Shown here: piece by piece, positions 34,066-43,432 of the stretch
How positions within the stretch are numbered: the first letter of the stretch is position 1
Layout of the letters: every line of letters begins with the position of its first letter
Assembly (NCBI RefSeq): GCF_015354575.1
Contig: NZ_JACAFQ010000004.1
Location: 35,558 to 99,557 of the forward strand
DNA length: 64,000 nt
Reading direction: 5' to 3'
Origin: Pseudomonas sp. UFMG81
Lineage (GTDB): Bacteria; Pseudomonadota; Gammaproteobacteria; Pseudomonadales; Pseudomonadaceae
The notes under the pieces: generated by a model
What the model was told of the DNA's origin: nothing
Seen by the model: only the letters and a program-made list of their open reading frames with translations
Database searches by the model: none
Made by a program: the position numbers and the translations under genes

Positions 34066-35898
34066 TCACGATAGCTTGAACAGGTACGGCACCATCACCA
34101 CGGTCACCAGCATCACCAGCAGGGTGAAAGGCACCCCAACCTTGACGAAATCGGCGAAGCGATACTGCCCTGGGCCAAGCACCAGGGTGTTGACCGGCGA
34201 TGACACCGGGGTCATGAACGCCGCCGAGGCGGCCAGGGCAACCGTCATCGCGAACGGGTAGGGTGACAAACCCAGTTGCTGCGCCGTGCTGACGGCCACT
34301 GGCGCCATCAGCACGGCAGTGGCGGTATTGCTGATGAACAAACCGATCAGCGCGGTCACCGCGAACAAACAGGCGAGGATCGCCGCAGGCCCGGCATCGC
34401 CCAGCAGGCCCACCAGCGCGCCGACCGCCAGGTCGATGCCGCCGGTCTTCTGCAACGCCAGGGCGAACGGCAGCATACCGACGATCAGTACCAGGCTCTG
34501 CCAGTGGATTGCACGGTAGGCACTGTTCATATCGATGCAGCGGCCAGCGCCCATCAGCAGGCAGCCAATCAGTGCCGCAATGACATTGGGCACCACGCCG
34601 CTGACCATCAGCCCGACCATCACCGCCAGGCTGACCAGCGCGTAGGGTGCACGGGCCCGCGCCGGGGCCACCTGGTCGATCTCGGCGGGCAGGCTCAGCA
34701 CCAGGAAGTCGCGGGGCTTGGTTTGCAACTGGCGTACGGCTTTCCAGGGGCCGATCACCAGCAGTGTGTCGCCCAGGCGCAGTTTTTCTTCCACCAGTTG
34801 CCCCTCGATAGCCTCCTGGTCGCGACGCAGACCGACCACGTTGAGGTCATGGCGGGTACGGAAGGCCAGTTCGAGGATGCTCTTGCCGATCAGTTGCGAG
34901 CCTGGCGGTAGCGACACCTCTGCCATGCCCACCTCCTGCGACTGGTCGATGAAATAGGCCGCCTTGAAGTGCAGGGGTTCCAGTTGCATGGTCTGGCACA
35001 GGCTGCGCAGGTCGTCGCGGTTGGCGAACAGATCGAGCAACAGAATATCGCCCTGTTGCAACACGGTAGTGGAGTCGGCGGTGATCACCCGGGTGGTGAA
35101 CTTGTGCTGGCGCTCGATGCCCACTACGTTGGCGCCATGGCGGGTGCGCAGCTCGAGCTCACCGAGGGTGTGGCCAATCAGCGGCGAATGCGGGCGGATG
35201 CGCAGGCGCCGCTCGCGACCACTCAGTTTGTAGTCCAGCACCAGGTCGAGCAGGGTACGCCGGCTTTCCAGGCGGCCGTCCTTGCGCACTTCACCGTTGA
35301 GCCAGTGGCGGGCCACAAGCATGTAGCCGACCCCCAGCACCAGCACCACCAGGCCGAAGGGGGTGAAGCTGAAAAAGCCGAAGCCTTCGAGGCCGTGACG
35401 CACCAGTTCGCTGTGCACCACCACGTTGGGCGGGGTGGCCACCAGGCTGAGCATGCCGCTGATCAGGCCGGCGAAGCTCAGTGGCATCATCAGCCGGCCG
35501 GGCGAAAGCTTCAGGCGCGCGGCGATGCTCAGCACCACCGGGATGAAGATCGCCACCACGCCGGTGGAGCTCATCACTGAACCCAGGCCAGCCACCGCGA
35601 CCATCAGCAGCACCAGCAGGCGTGCCTCGCTGTTGCCGGCCCGCTCGCTCATCCATTCGCCGATACGGTAGGCGATGCCGGTGCGCACCAGCCCTTCGCC
35701 GATCACGAACAGCGCCGCGATCAGCACCACGTTGGGGTCACTGAAGCCCGCCAGCGCCTGCTCCACGGTCAGGATGCCGGACAGTGGCAGGGCCAGGATC
35801 ACCAGCAGGGCGACCACGTCCATGCGCGGGCGATTGATGATGAACAACACGACGACGATGGCCAGCAGGCCAAGCACCCAGAGCAGCTCTTGGTTCAT
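34066..35898 (-). CDS. SLC13 (DASS) family transporter with two TrkA-C domains
   Basis: A 610-residue inner-membrane carrier. Membrane segments occupy residues 1-190 and 415-610, with a cytoplasmic insert (about 205-395) that holds two RCK-C/TrkA-C domains. The SLC13-like motifs [12 protein letters not shown] and [11 protein letters not shown] are clear, each carrying a substrate-binding Asn-Thr type pair. Related proteins move sulfate, dicarboxylates or other anions; the TrkA-C insert probably senses a nucleotide or ion. The start [10 protein letters not shown] has the AGGGGGAG site. Confidence 0.85.
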   Translation of the reverse strand: MNQELLWVLGLLAIVVVLFIINRPRMDVVALLVILALPLSGILTVEQALAGFSDPNVVLIAALFVIGEGLVRTGIAYRIGEWMSERAGNSEARLLVLLMVAVAGLGSVMSSTGVVAIFIPVVLSIAARLKLSPGRLMMPLSFAGLISGMLSLVATPPNVVVHSELVRHGLEGFGFFSFTPFGLVVLVLGVGYMLVARHWLNGEVRKDGRLESRRTLLDLVLDYKLSGRERRLRIRPHSPLIGHTLGELELRTRHGANVVGIERQHKFTTRVITADSTTVLQQGDILLLDLFANRDDLRSLCQTMQLEPLHFKAAYFIDQSQEVGMAEVSLPPGSQLIGKSILELAFRTRHDLNVVGLRRDQEAIEGQLVEEKLRLGDTLLVIGPWKAVRQLQTKPRDFLVLSLPAEIDQVAPARARAPYALVSLAVMVGLMVSGVVPNVIAALIGCLLMGAGRCIDMNSAYRAIHWQSLVLIVGMLPFALALQKTGGIDLAVGALVGLLGDAGPAAILACLFAVTALIGLFISNTATAVLMAPVAVSTAQQLGLSPYPFAMTVALAASAAFMTPVSSPVNTLVLGPGQYRFADFVKVGVPFTLLVMLVTVVMVPYLFKLS

Positions 35899-36009
35899 GG
35901 GGAGGGGGTGTTCCTTCACACAGGGCACGGAAAGGCGATGGCCCTAAGTGTGGCACCTCGAAGTGGATGCGTCGTTGACGTGCTGCAATGTTTTGCCGGG
36001 CTGAACGAC

Positions 36010-36073
36010 CGCGGGGCAGGTTCGCCCCCACATCCCGGCATTAACTGGGGCGTGGGGGCAAACCTGCCCCGCG
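36010..36073. repeat. Inverted REP-like pair
   Basis: CGCGGGGCAGGTTCGCCCCCAC and an inverted copy with one mismatch, 20 bases apart. A different family from the GGGCTGCAAAGC units. Confidence 0.8.
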
Positions 36074-36091
36074 ACAATCAAACGGCTTGGA

Positions 36092-36472
36092 TCAGTGGCG
36101 GTGCTTGTGCTTGCGGTTGTTATCACCCATGTGGTTGCCGATGGCGCCACCGGCCGCGCCGCCCAGGCCGGCACCGATGGTCGAACCGTTGGAGCCGCCG
36201 AGCTTGCCGCCGATCAGCGAGCCGCCTGCCGAACCCAGGCCGCCACCAATGGCCGCCTCGGTGCGGTTGCCCTTGCGCGCGCCGACTGCGCCGCCGGCCG
36301 CGCCGCCCAGGCCGGCGCCAATGGCGGCGCCGGTGCTGCCGCCGATCTGTTTGCCGACCACGTTGCCCAGGGCGCCGCCCAGGCCGCCGCCGATGGCCGC
36401 GGTGCCGTCACCGGCGAAAGCACCCTGGCAGAGCAGCAGGCCGAGGGCGAGGGAAGGCAGAGTCAGACGCAT
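36092..36472 (-). CDS. Glycine-zipper repeat protein with signal peptide
   Basis: A 126-residue exported protein. Residues 1-20 are a signal peptide (GLLLCQGAFA). The mature part is a run of GxxxG repeats: IGGGLGGALGNVVG, IGAGLGGAAGGAVG, IGGGLGSAGGSLIG and IGAGLGGAAGGAIG. It ends in a basic HKHRH tail. YmgG/OmpA-like glycine-zipper proteins insert into or lie on the outer membrane; no enzyme activity is expected. Confidence 0.82.
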   Translation of the reverse strand: MRLTLPSLALGLLLCQGAFAGDGTAAIGGGLGGALGNVVGKQIGGSTGAAIGAGLGGAAGGAVGARKGNRTEAAIGGGLGSAGGSLIGGKLGGSNGSTIGAGLGGAAGGAIGNHMGDNNRKHKHRH

Positions 36473-36545
36473 GTTGTGAACCTCAGAGGAGTCATCAGGG
36501 TGGTGTGCCGCGTTGCGGGCGGCGGATCAGGGTTGGGGAGACGCT

Positions 36546-36734
36546 TCAGCGCCAGTAGCGGTCACGGTACTGGCGGTTGTCATCGTCATCGTTGTCGCGA
36601 TCGTGACGGTGGTGATGGCGGTGGTCGCGATCACGGTCGCGCCAGCCGTCATCGTCGTCGTGGTAGTGGTGGCTGTAGCAGCCGCCCAGCAGCAGGACGG
36701 TGGCGATCAGCGAAAGGCTTGCGAAGCGAGTCAT
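36546..36734 (-). CDS. Small Asp/His/Arg-rich lipoprotein
   Basis: A 62-residue predicted lipoprotein. Lipobox LLLGGC at 15-20 makes Cys20 the lipidation site. The mature 43 residues are almost only D, H, R, Y and W (YHDDDDGWRDRDRDHRHHHR), a composition suited to metal or polyanion binding. Short tandem DR/DH words suggest repeat expansion. Function unknown; the neighbour at 36092 is also an envelope protein. Confidence 0.65.
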   Translation of the reverse strand: MTRFASLSLIATVLLLGGCYSHHYHDDDDGWRDRDRDHRHHHRHDRDNDDDDNRQYRDRYWR

Positions 36735-36913
36735 CACGATATAGGTCCTTGATCGGTAAAGGTTTACCGGGCACTCGCTATGACCGGGAACGGTCGATTT
36801 GGTTTCTTTGCCGCGCAAGTATTTGTGGCGCCGGCGATGGGTGGCGTGCCAGGCGCCGAAGGGCGCATCGGCATGCTAGAGTCGCGTTCTTTTTTTACTC
36901 CCGAGGATGGAAC

Positions 36914-37264
36914 ATGCGAGCGATTCTGCCGATGACTGTGGCGCTGCTGCTGGTGGGCTGTGCGTCGTCGACCATGGAGGCGGCGCGCAACGGTGCGCCG
37001 ACCGCGCGCCTGGACTCGCACAAGACACCGGACCTGGTTGCCCAGTGCATCCAGTTCAGCTGGCAGGAGGAGAAGACCTTTGGCGTGGACGCCAGCGGTT
37101 ACCTGGAAGCGCGCAAGGCCGGTGGCTTCACCGTCTATACCCGTGAGGCGGAATCGTTTGTCGATGTGTACGCGCAAGCCGGTGGCACACGGGTCGACTA
37201 CTACGCGCAGCGCAACGATGGCATGGCGTTGCAGCGCCGGGCGGCGGCGGCGACCTGCCTGTGA
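36914..37264 (+). CDS. Lipoprotein of a two-cysteine family (copy A)
   Basis: A 116-residue predicted lipoprotein; lipobox LLLVGC, lipidated Cys16. The mature part has TPDLVAQCIQFSWQ near its start and ends in AAAATCL, giving two cysteines that could form a disulfide. The same layout occurs in the lipoproteins at 45421 and 56699. AGGATGGAAC sets the start. Function unknown. Confidence 0.75.
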   Translation: MRAILPMTVALLLVGCASSTMEAARNGAPTARLDSHKTPDLVAQCIQFSWQEEKTFGVDASGYLEARKAGGFTVYTREAESFVDVYAQAGGTRVDYYAQRNDGMALQRRAAAATCL

Positions 37265-37323
37265 GTTGGCAGCGGTTGGGCTGACGCTATTGCCGGCAAG
37301 CCCTCCACATCTTGCGCGGTCTT

Positions 37324-37467
37324 TGTAGGAGCGGCCTTGCCGGGGCGCCGGACCGGTCGGAAAGGGGGGCGCAGCGCCCCAAAGGATCTCGAGTACGTCC
37401 AAGATCGCCGGGGCCGCTCTGCGGCCCTTTCCGACCGGTCCGGCGCCCCGGCAAGGCCGCTCCTACA
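37324..37467. repeat. Long perfect inverted REP pair
   Basis: Two arms of 43 bases, from TGTAGGAGCGGCC to GGTCGGAAAGGG, perfectly inverted around about 58 bases, with an internal GGGGCGCAGCGCCCC and GGGGCCGCTCTGCGGCCC hairpin. It fills most of the spacer between the lipoprotein and the XRE-PAS gene. Confidence 0.92.
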
Positions 37468-37492
37468 GGACACAGTGCAAGACGAACCGCCG

Positions 37493-38566
37493 TCAGCTCA
37501 AACGTGCCTCGAGCCCGGCGATATGCGCCTGCAGGCGCTCATGCTCGGCGCGTTCGGCGGTGATGTCCTCGAACACACTGATCAGGTGTTCGGGCTGGCC
37601 ATCGGCGTGCCGTTGCAACGAGGTACGTGCGCGCACCCAGATGTAGCGGCCATCGTGGTGGCGCACGCGTTTTTCCACTTCATAGCGCTCGATCTCGCCG
37701 GCCAGCATGCGCTGTAGCAGCATCAGGTTGTGCGGCAGGTCGTCCGGGTGGGTCAGTTGCTGGAAGGTCATACCGTACAGCTCGCTTTCGCCGTAGCCGA
37801 GCAGTTCGCAGAAGCTGCCGTTGACCCGGCTCCAGCTGCCGTCGGGCTCGATGTAGGCGAGGGCGCCCCAGGCCAGTTCGAAAATGGTGCGAAAGCGCTC
37901 CTCGCTCTGGCGCAGCTCTTGCTCGGCGACCTTGCGCTCGGTGTTGTCCATGCTGATGCCGACCATCTTCACCGGGCGCCCGACGCTGTCCTTGAGTACC
38001 GTGGCGCGCGAGGCGATCCAGCGTTGGCTGCCGTCGGGGCGGGTGATGCGAAAATCGCATTCGCAGCCCGTGCCGTCGGCCACGGCCTGGGCGTACATGC
38101 TTTGCATGTGGTGGGCGTCATCGGGGTGGATATGCGCCCAGAAATCCTCATTGCGCCGTACCGGCCAGCCGTAGACCGCCTCCACGTTGGGTGAGTAGGT
38201 GACTTCGTCGCTGACCAGATTCCACTCCCAGGTGACGATACGCGCGCCTTCCTGGGCCAGCTTCATGCGCGTTTCGCTTTCCATGATCTCGGCGGTGTAG
38301 CGCCGACGAACATCGGTCATCGGCAGCTCGACCACCTCGGCCTGCTGCACGCTGTGCAGGGCCTCTTCGCCGTAGCGCAGCCAGATCCAGTTGACCTTGA
38401 GCAGGTCGGCCAGCTTGCGCAGGTTGTCATAGTCGATTTCACCGCCGCGTGTCCATTTATGTACCGCGGTGCGCGAAATACCCAGCGCCGTGCCCACGGC
38501 CTGCAGGGTCAGCTTGTGGTGTTCGAGCAGTTCCTTGAGGCGAAAGGCGAAGCTGTTTTCCGTCAT
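37493..38566 (-). CDS. XRE-type HTH regulator with two PAS domains
   Basis: A 357-residue protein. Residues 5-65 are a Cro/CI-type HTH (LTLQAVGTALGISRTAVHKW). Two PAS-PAC units follow: about 95-212 (WEWNLVSDEVTYSPN.., ending VGISMDNTERKVAEQ) and 222-342 (ending ISVFEDITAERAEHE). There is no kinase, GGDEF or other output domain, so it is likely a DNA-binding one-component sensor. Ligand (redox, light or small molecule) is unknown; no heme or flavin cysteine motif is evident. Confidence 0.82.
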   Translation of the reverse strand: MTENSFAFRLKELLEHHKLTLQAVGTALGISRTAVHKWTRGGEIDYDNLRKLADLLKVNWIWLRYGEEALHSVQQAEVVELPMTDVRRRYTAEIMESETRMKLAQEGARIVTWEWNLVSDEVTYSPNVEAVYGWPVRRNEDFWAHIHPDDAHHMQSMYAQAVADGTGCECDFRITRPDGSQRWIASRATVLKDSVGRPVKMVGISMDNTERKVAEQELRQSEERFRTIFELAWGALAYIEPDGSWSRVNGSFCELLGYGESELYGMTFQQLTHPDDLPHNLMLLQRMLAGEIERYEVEKRVRHHDGRYIWVRARTSLQRHADGQPEHLISVFEDITAERAEHERLQAHIAGLEARLS

Positions 38567-38687
38567 GGGTGCTGGATCCTTGGGCGGGAGAGGAGGCAGT
38601 ATACCTGAGCCGTAAACCCTGGGTTGACGGGGTGTTGCCGCTTATTGCGGGTGCGGTTAACGTGGCGCTTCTCGCCATAGGACAGGG

Positions 38688-39518
38688 ATGAACCGCATGA
38701 GCCGATCACTGCAACTCAACCGCGCCAGCTGGGATGAGCGGGCGCCACTGCATGCCGCCTCCAGGGATTATGAGGTGGAGACCTTCGTCGCCAATCCCGA
38801 GCACCTCAGTGAAGTGGTGCGCTTCGACCTGCCGCGCCTGGGCAACATTCGTGGCTTGCGTGCAGTGCACCTGCAATGCCATATCGGTACCGATACCGTG
38901 TCGCTGGCGCGCCTGGGCGCCGATGTCTGCGGGCTGGATTTTTCCGCGGCTTCGCTGGCTGAAGCGCGCAAGCTCGCCGCGCGTTGTGGCGCCGCTATCG
39001 ACTATGTCGAATCAGACGTCTATCTGGCCGCCCAAGCGCTGCCGGTCGGCAGCTTCGACCTGGTCTACACCGGCGTGGGGGCATTGTGCTGGTTACCCGA
39101 TATCGACCGTTGGGCGAGCACCGTGTCGGCATTGCTCAAAGAGGGCGGCCGGCTGTTCCTGCGGGATGGCCATCCGATGCTGATGGCGGTGAACGAGGAT
39201 GTTCAGGATCGCCTCCAGCTGGATTACCCCTACTTCGAGCGGGAGGTGCCGACGGTGTGGCACAGCGATCAGACCTACGTCGACACCGACCAGGCCCTGA
39301 GCCAGACCGAAACCCACGAGTGGAACCACGGATTGGGCGAAGTGATCGGTGCGCTGTTGCGCAATGGCCTGCGTATCACTGGCCTGGAGGAGCACCAGAG
39401 CATCCCCTGGGAGGCGCTGCCTGGGCAGATGGGCAAGGGCGACGACGGTGAATGGCGCCTGCTCGAGGCCCCCTGGCGGCTGCCGCTGAGCTATACGCTG
39501 CAGGCGGTGAAGGAGTAA
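38688..39518 (+). CDS. Class I SAM-dependent methyltransferase
   Basis: A 276-residue Rossmann-fold methyltransferase. Motif I is VHLQCHIGTDTVSLARLGA, and post-I VCGLDFS; an acidic pair DLVYTGVGALCW corresponds to motif II. MNRMSRSLQ is taken as start, with a possible second start three codons on. Substrate unknown. The reading frame opposite on 39493 onward is only shadow. Confidence 0.82.
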   Translation: MNRMSRSLQLNRASWDERAPLHAASRDYEVETFVANPEHLSEVVRFDLPRLGNIRGLRAVHLQCHIGTDTVSLARLGADVCGLDFSAASLAEARKLAARCGAAIDYVESDVYLAAQALPVGSFDLVYTGVGALCWLPDIDRWASTVSALLKEGGRLFLRDGHPMLMAVNEDVQDRLQLDYPYFEREVPTVWHSDQTYVDTDQALSQTETHEWNHGLGEVIGALLRNGLRITGLEEHQSIPWEALPGQMGKGDDGEWRLLEAPWRLPLSYTLQAVKE

Positions 39519-39579
39519 CCATGCCGTAGGCGCCAGAAAGGGCTGGCGACTACGGCAGAACCGAATGGCTGGCGACCAC

Positions 39580-40347
39580 TCAGGACAGGAAACCGCCATC
39601 GACATTGAGCGCGGTGCCGGTGGTGTAGCTCGATGCACTGCTTGCCAGGTACAGCACCGCGCCGGCCATTTCGCTCGGGTCGGCCACGCGCTTGAGTGGC
39701 ACCTGCTGCAGCACGGCATCGCGAATGCTGTCGTTCTTCACCAGCGCCGAGGCGAACTTGGTGTCGGTCAGGCCTGGCAGCAGGGCATTGCAGCGGATGC
39801 CGAACTGCGCGCACTCCTTGGCAAAGACCTTGGTCATGTTGATCACTGCGGCCTTGGTAACCGAATAGATGCCCTGGAACAACCCCGGCGACACGCCGTT
39901 GATCGAGGCCACGTTGATGATGCTGCCGCCGCCGTTGTCACGCATCAGCTTGCCGGCTTCCACCGACATGAAGAAGTAGCCGCGGATATTCACGTCGACA
40001 GTCTTCTGGAAGGCGCCAAGGTCAGTGTCGAGCACGTTGCAGAATTGTGGATTGGTGGCGGCGTTGTTGACCAGGATGTCGAGGCGGCCGAACTGTTCGC
40101 GGATGCCGGCGAACACCTGCTGGATCTGCTCCATCTCGCCGATATGGCAGGCCATCGCGGTGGCCTTGCCGCCGGCGGCGATGATCGCTTCGGCGACCTG
40201 CTGGCAGCCGTCGAGCTTGCGGCTGGACACGATCACATGGGCGCCCTGCTGGGCCAGCAGGTGGGCGATGGCCTCGCCGATACCGCGGCTGGCGCCGGAG
40301 ACGAAGGCGACTTTGCCGTCGAGGTCGAACAGGTGGGTCTTGGACAT
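39580..40347 (-). CDS. SDR family oxidoreductase
   Basis: A 255-residue short-chain dehydrogenase. NAD(P)-binding motif SGASRGIGEA (18-27), NNAA, catalytic serine in NVASINGVSP, and YSVTK give the complete triad. It lies 33 bases after the phosphotransferase, so cotranscription is likely. The pair resembles acyl-CoA and alcohol catabolism clusters; exact substrate is unknown. Confidence 0.9.
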   Translation of the reverse strand: MSKTHLFDLDGKVAFVSGASRGIGEAIAHLLAQQGAHVIVSSRKLDGCQQVAEAIIAAGGKATAMACHIGEMEQIQQVFAGIREQFGRLDILVNNAATNPQFCNVLDTDLGAFQKTVDVNIRGYFFMSVEAGKLMRDNGGGSIINVASINGVSPGLFQGIYSVTKAAVINMTKVFAKECAQFGIRCNALLPGLTDTKFASALVKNDSIRDAVLQQVPLKRVADPSEMAGAVLYLASSASSYTTGTALNVDGGFLS

Positions 40348-40380
40348 GCTGTTATTCCTTGTTGTCTGTCGCTGCCGGGG

Positions 40381-41448
40381 TTACAGGGTGGATTTTTCGA
40401 TCAGTTGCAGGCTCATGTGCTCCAGCAGCTTGTTCATGTGGATGAACTGGGCGAAGCGCTTATCCTGGGTCTGGCCGTGGAAGAAGCGGTAATAGATCTG
40501 CTGGACGATGCCGGCCAGGCGGAACAGGCCGTAGCAGTAATAGAAGTCGAAGTTGTCGATGCGAATGCCGGCGCGCTCGGCGTAATAGTCGACGAACTGC
40601 TGGCGAGTCAGCATGCCGGGGGCGTTGCTGGGTTGGCGGCGCATCAGTTGCACCGGTGCCGGGTCGTCGGCCTGGATCCAGTAGGCCAGGCTGTTGCCCA
40701 GGTCCATCAGCGGGTCGCCGATGGTGGTCATCTCCCAGTCCAGCACACCGATGATGCGCATGGGGTTGTCGCTGTCGAGGATGACGTTGTCGAAGCGGTA
40801 GTCGTTGTGCACGATGCCCGGGCGCGGGTGGTCGGCGGGCATTTTTTCACGCAGCCAGGCGATCACTTTTTCCCAGCGTGGCGCGTCGGGTGTCAGGGCT
40901 TTTTCATAGCGGCTGGCCCAGCCCTCGATCTGCCGCTGCACGTAGCCTTCCGGCTTGCCCAGGTCGGCCAGGCCGCAGGCGCTGTAGTCGACCTGGTGCA
41001 GTTCGACCAGGCGGTCGATGAAGCTCTTGCACAGGGCTTCGGTGCGGCTGGCATCGAGACCGAGATCCGCCGGAATGTCCGAGCGCAGGATGATGCCCTT
41101 GACCCGCTCCATCACGTAGAACTCGCCGCCGATCAGCGACTCGTCGGTGCAGTGCACGTAGGCTTTCGGGCAGTAGGGGAAACCGGCGTTGAGCTGGTTG
41201 AGGATGCGGAATTCGCGTCCCATGTCGTGGGCCGACTTGGCCTTGTGGCCGAACGGCGGGCGGCGCAGGACGAACTCCTGCTGTGGGTAGGCCAGCAGGT
41301 AGGTCAGGTTGGAGGCGCCGCCAGGGAACTGGCTGATGGTCGGGTGGCCTTCCAGGCCGGGGATATGATCCTTGAGGTAGGGATCGATGACGGCGGCATC
41401 GAGTTCTTCGCCGGGGCGGACCTGGGTGGACTGATCGGTGAGCGTCAT
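40381..41448 (-). CDS. Aminoglycoside-phosphotransferase-fold protein (ACAD10/11-like kinase)
   Basis: A 355-residue APH-fold kinase of the group found with acyl-CoA dehydrogenases. The P-loop-like FPGGASNLTYLL, the catalytic loop HNDYRFDNVILD and the metal-binding DWEMTTIGDP are complete. In ACAD10/11 the domain phosphorylates 4-hydroxy fatty acids, which gives a plausible role here with the downstream SDR. No antibiotic resistance function is implied. Confidence 0.88.
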   Translation of the reverse strand: MTLTDQSTQVRPGEELDAAVIDPYLKDHIPGLEGHPTISQFPGGASNLTYLLAYPQQEFVLRRPPFGHKAKSAHDMGREFRILNQLNAGFPYCPKAYVHCTDESLIGGEFYVMERVKGIILRSDIPADLGLDASRTEALCKSFIDRLVELHQVDYSACGLADLGKPEGYVQRQIEGWASRYEKALTPDAPRWEKVIAWLREKMPADHPRPGIVHNDYRFDNVILDSDNPMRIIGVLDWEMTTIGDPLMDLGNSLAYWIQADDPAPVQLMRRQPSNAPGMLTRQQFVDYYAERAGIRIDNFDFYYCYGLFRLAGIVQQIYYRFFHGQTQDKRFAQFIHMNKLLEHMSLQLIEKSTL

Positions 41449-41597
41449 GCGATTTCCTTATGATCGATAGCAAGGACTATTGGCTAATCTAATTTCCCAT
41501 AACACTTGGTACAAGTGTGCCAGGCGCTTATTGGCCGGAGTGTTGCCGCACGATCACTGGCCCTGATGGCCCCTCTCATCTGCGGCCGTGCCACCAC

Positions 41598-41643
41598 CCT
41601 GTGGGAGCCGGCTTGCCGGCGATGGGCTGCAGCGCAGGCCCCC
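41598..41643. repeat. Single REP-like unit
   Basis: CCCTGTGGGAGCCGGCTTGCCGGCGATGGGCTGC..CAGGCCCC, a common Pseudomonas half-element, upstream of the SCP2 terminator. Confidence 0.6.
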
Positions 41644-41677
41644 AATGCATGCTCGGCCGGGCCGACGGCAAAAAAAA

Positions 41678-41702
41678 ACCGAAGCGCATCAGGCTTCGGT
41701 TT
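41678..41702. terminator. Terminator of the SCP2 gene
   Basis: AACCGAAGC..GCTTCGGTT stem with A-run on the left and T-run on the right, 26 bases past the SCP2 stop. It separates the SCP2 unit from the phosphotransferase-SDR unit. Confidence 0.92.
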
Positions 41703-41728
41703 TTTCATTGGCAATTGCGCCGCGCCAA

Positions 41729-42046
41729 TCAGGCCGGGAACAGCTCGCTGAGCTTCATCGACAGCATCATGTCGCCTTCGACGCGCAGCTTGCCGCCCAT
41801 GAAGGCCTGCATGCCATCGGTGTCACCGCTGACGATGCCTTTCAGCGTCTCGCTGTCCAGCACCAGGGTGCAGTTGGCGTCAGCGTTTTCGCCTTCCTGG
41901 ATTTCGCAGGTGCCATCCTTGACCAGCAGCGCGTATTGCTTGTCTTCGTCGGTGATGTTGAAGCCGAACACCAGGTCCAGGCCTTCGGCAGCGGCTGGGT
42001 TGAATTTCGCTTTCATCGCCTCGACGGCTTTTGCTACATCGCTCAT
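41729..42046 (-). CDS. SCP2 sterol-carrier domain protein
   Basis: A 105-residue protein that is a single SCP2 domain, a hydrophobic pocket for acyl chains or lipids. It has the usual FNPAAAEGLDLVFGFNIT start and the GKLRVEGDMMLSMKLSELF end. AAGGAATACTCC precedes the ATG. Nearby lipid-linked genes fit a role in fatty acyl handling, which is inference. Confidence 0.9.
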   Translation of the reverse strand: MSDVAKAVEAMKAKFNPAAAEGLDLVFGFNITDEDKQYALLVKDGTCEIQEGENADANCTLVLDSETLKGIVSGDTDGMQAFMGGKLRVEGDMMLSMKLSELFPA

Positions 42047-42100
42047 GGAGTATTCCTTATTTAGAGATATTCGCGTCCGCGAGGACACAACAGACCGGGC

Positions 42101-42814
42101 TCATCGGTAGGTGACGAGCTCCGGCAACCGCAACAGCCGCACATGGGCTTGGCTGTTGAAGGAAGCCAGTGTCACGTCGCGGCCTCGAAACTTCAGGTGG
42201 CTGAGCGACGTGTTGATGATTTGCCAGTTCAGGGTGAAGGCCTGCGCCGGTGTGATTCCGCTGACCAGGTGGAGCAGGGCGGCGATGGTGCCGCCGGAGG
42301 TGAACAGGGCGATGTTCTCGCCGCTGGCGGCGCTGTCGAGCAATCGACGCAAGCCATCGGCAACCCGGCCGGTGAACGACTGCCAGGTTTCCAGGTTGTC
42401 GTCGTGGGCGTGCTCGCCGTCGTGCCAGCGCTGCACCATCAGCGCGAACAGGCGCTGGAACTCACTGCGGTGCTGCGCACCATTGCGCAGGATGTGCCGG
42501 GCTTCGGGTTCGTCGGGCAGCAGGCCAGGGAGCAGGGCGCGGATCACACCGTCGGCGTCGAATTCGTTGAACGCGGCGTCGGTCTCGATGGCTGGGATCG
42601 GGCTGCCGCTGGCGTGCAGCGCTTGCAATGCCAGCCGGGCGGTGTCTTGTTGGCGGCGCAAGGTGCCGGCCACGCAGCGGTCCAGGCGCAGCCCCAGCTG
42701 GGCCAGATGCTCGCCCAGCGCCTGGCTCTGACGTTCGCCAACGGGCGAAAGCACGTCGTAGTCGGCGGCACCGAAGGAGGCTTGGCCATGTCGGATCAGG
42801 TAGAGGTTGCCCAC
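42101..42814 (-). CDS. Histidine phosphatase family protein
   Basis: A 237-residue member of the phosphoglycerate-mutase-like phosphatases. The catalytic RHG is at LIRHGQASFG, with Arg in CVAGTLRRQQDTA and the second His in the region FTSGGTIAALLHL; here the usual SHGG is replaced by TSGG. It is 54 bases from the SCP2 gene and likely in the same transcript. Substrate unknown. Confidence 0.85.
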   Translation of the reverse strand: MGNLYLIRHGQASFGAADYDVLSPVGERQSQALGEHLAQLGLRLDRCVAGTLRRQQDTARLALQALHASGSPIPAIETDAAFNEFDADGVIRALLPGLLPDEPEARHILRNGAQHRSEFQRLFALMVQRWHDGEHAHDDNLETWQSFTGRVADGLRRLLDSAASGENIALFTSGGTIAALLHLVSGITPAQAFTLNWQIINTSLSHLKFRGRDVTLASFNSQAHVRLLRLPELVTYR

Positions 42815-43000
42815 GAGGAAGTCCGGCCCGGTTGAAGGTTGCTGCGAGGTTAGGATGCCCCGTGGGGGCTGTCAACGAAAAAACATACAAGCGTTTGAAA
42901 AGGTTGTTTGAACCGAGCAGTGGGCGTTTATCCTCGCTGTGTTGCGAGCGCAGTCTCTTGGGGCGCGCCGACTTCACCCCCCCTTACAGAGCCTGATAAT

Positions 43001-43225
43001 TCAGTCAATGCAGGTCAGGTAAAGCTCTAGATCCTTGGGTAGTGCCAGCGAATAGGTTTGCTCGATAGCACTGATTTGCTCCCGTGTGAGTCGATAGTCG
43101 TAAAGGTACTGGCCGTCATCTGCCCACCCCATGATCGGCCCAAGGTCCGACAACACAGCACGAATGCTTTGTTCAAAGGTCGCAAAATCTTTTCCCTTTG
43201 GGACTCCCATAATGCTGAATTTCAT
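43001..43225 (-). CDS. Orphan 74-residue hypothetical protein
   Basis: A small acidic soluble protein with an AAAGGTAGAGCC leader. Composition is more A/T-rich than the flanking genes (codons such as TTT, ATA, AAA), and the neighbouring 500 bases share this. Its size and the form of its sequence recall immunity or antitoxin orphans, but no partner toxin is present and I cannot name a family. Confidence 0.6.
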   Translation of the reverse strand: MKFSIMGVPKGKDFATFEQSIRAVLSDLGPIMGWADDGQYLYDYRLTREQISAIEQTYSLALPKDLELYLTCID

Positions 43226-43432
43226 GGCTCTACCTTTCTTGTTGGGTCTGCGTGTTTTTCATGGGGGCCTGGTTTGGCGCCTTGCCGGCTCCTGGTCTCT
43301 CTCGCCATTTTGGACGTTGGGTAAGGAGGCGGCGATCTGCTGTTACAACGTGTTAGAACTCTGCAGGAGCAGCGTTAGACACGACCTGCGAGATACCCCT
43401 AGAATGCCTTTTTTGAGCCTTATGGATGTCTT

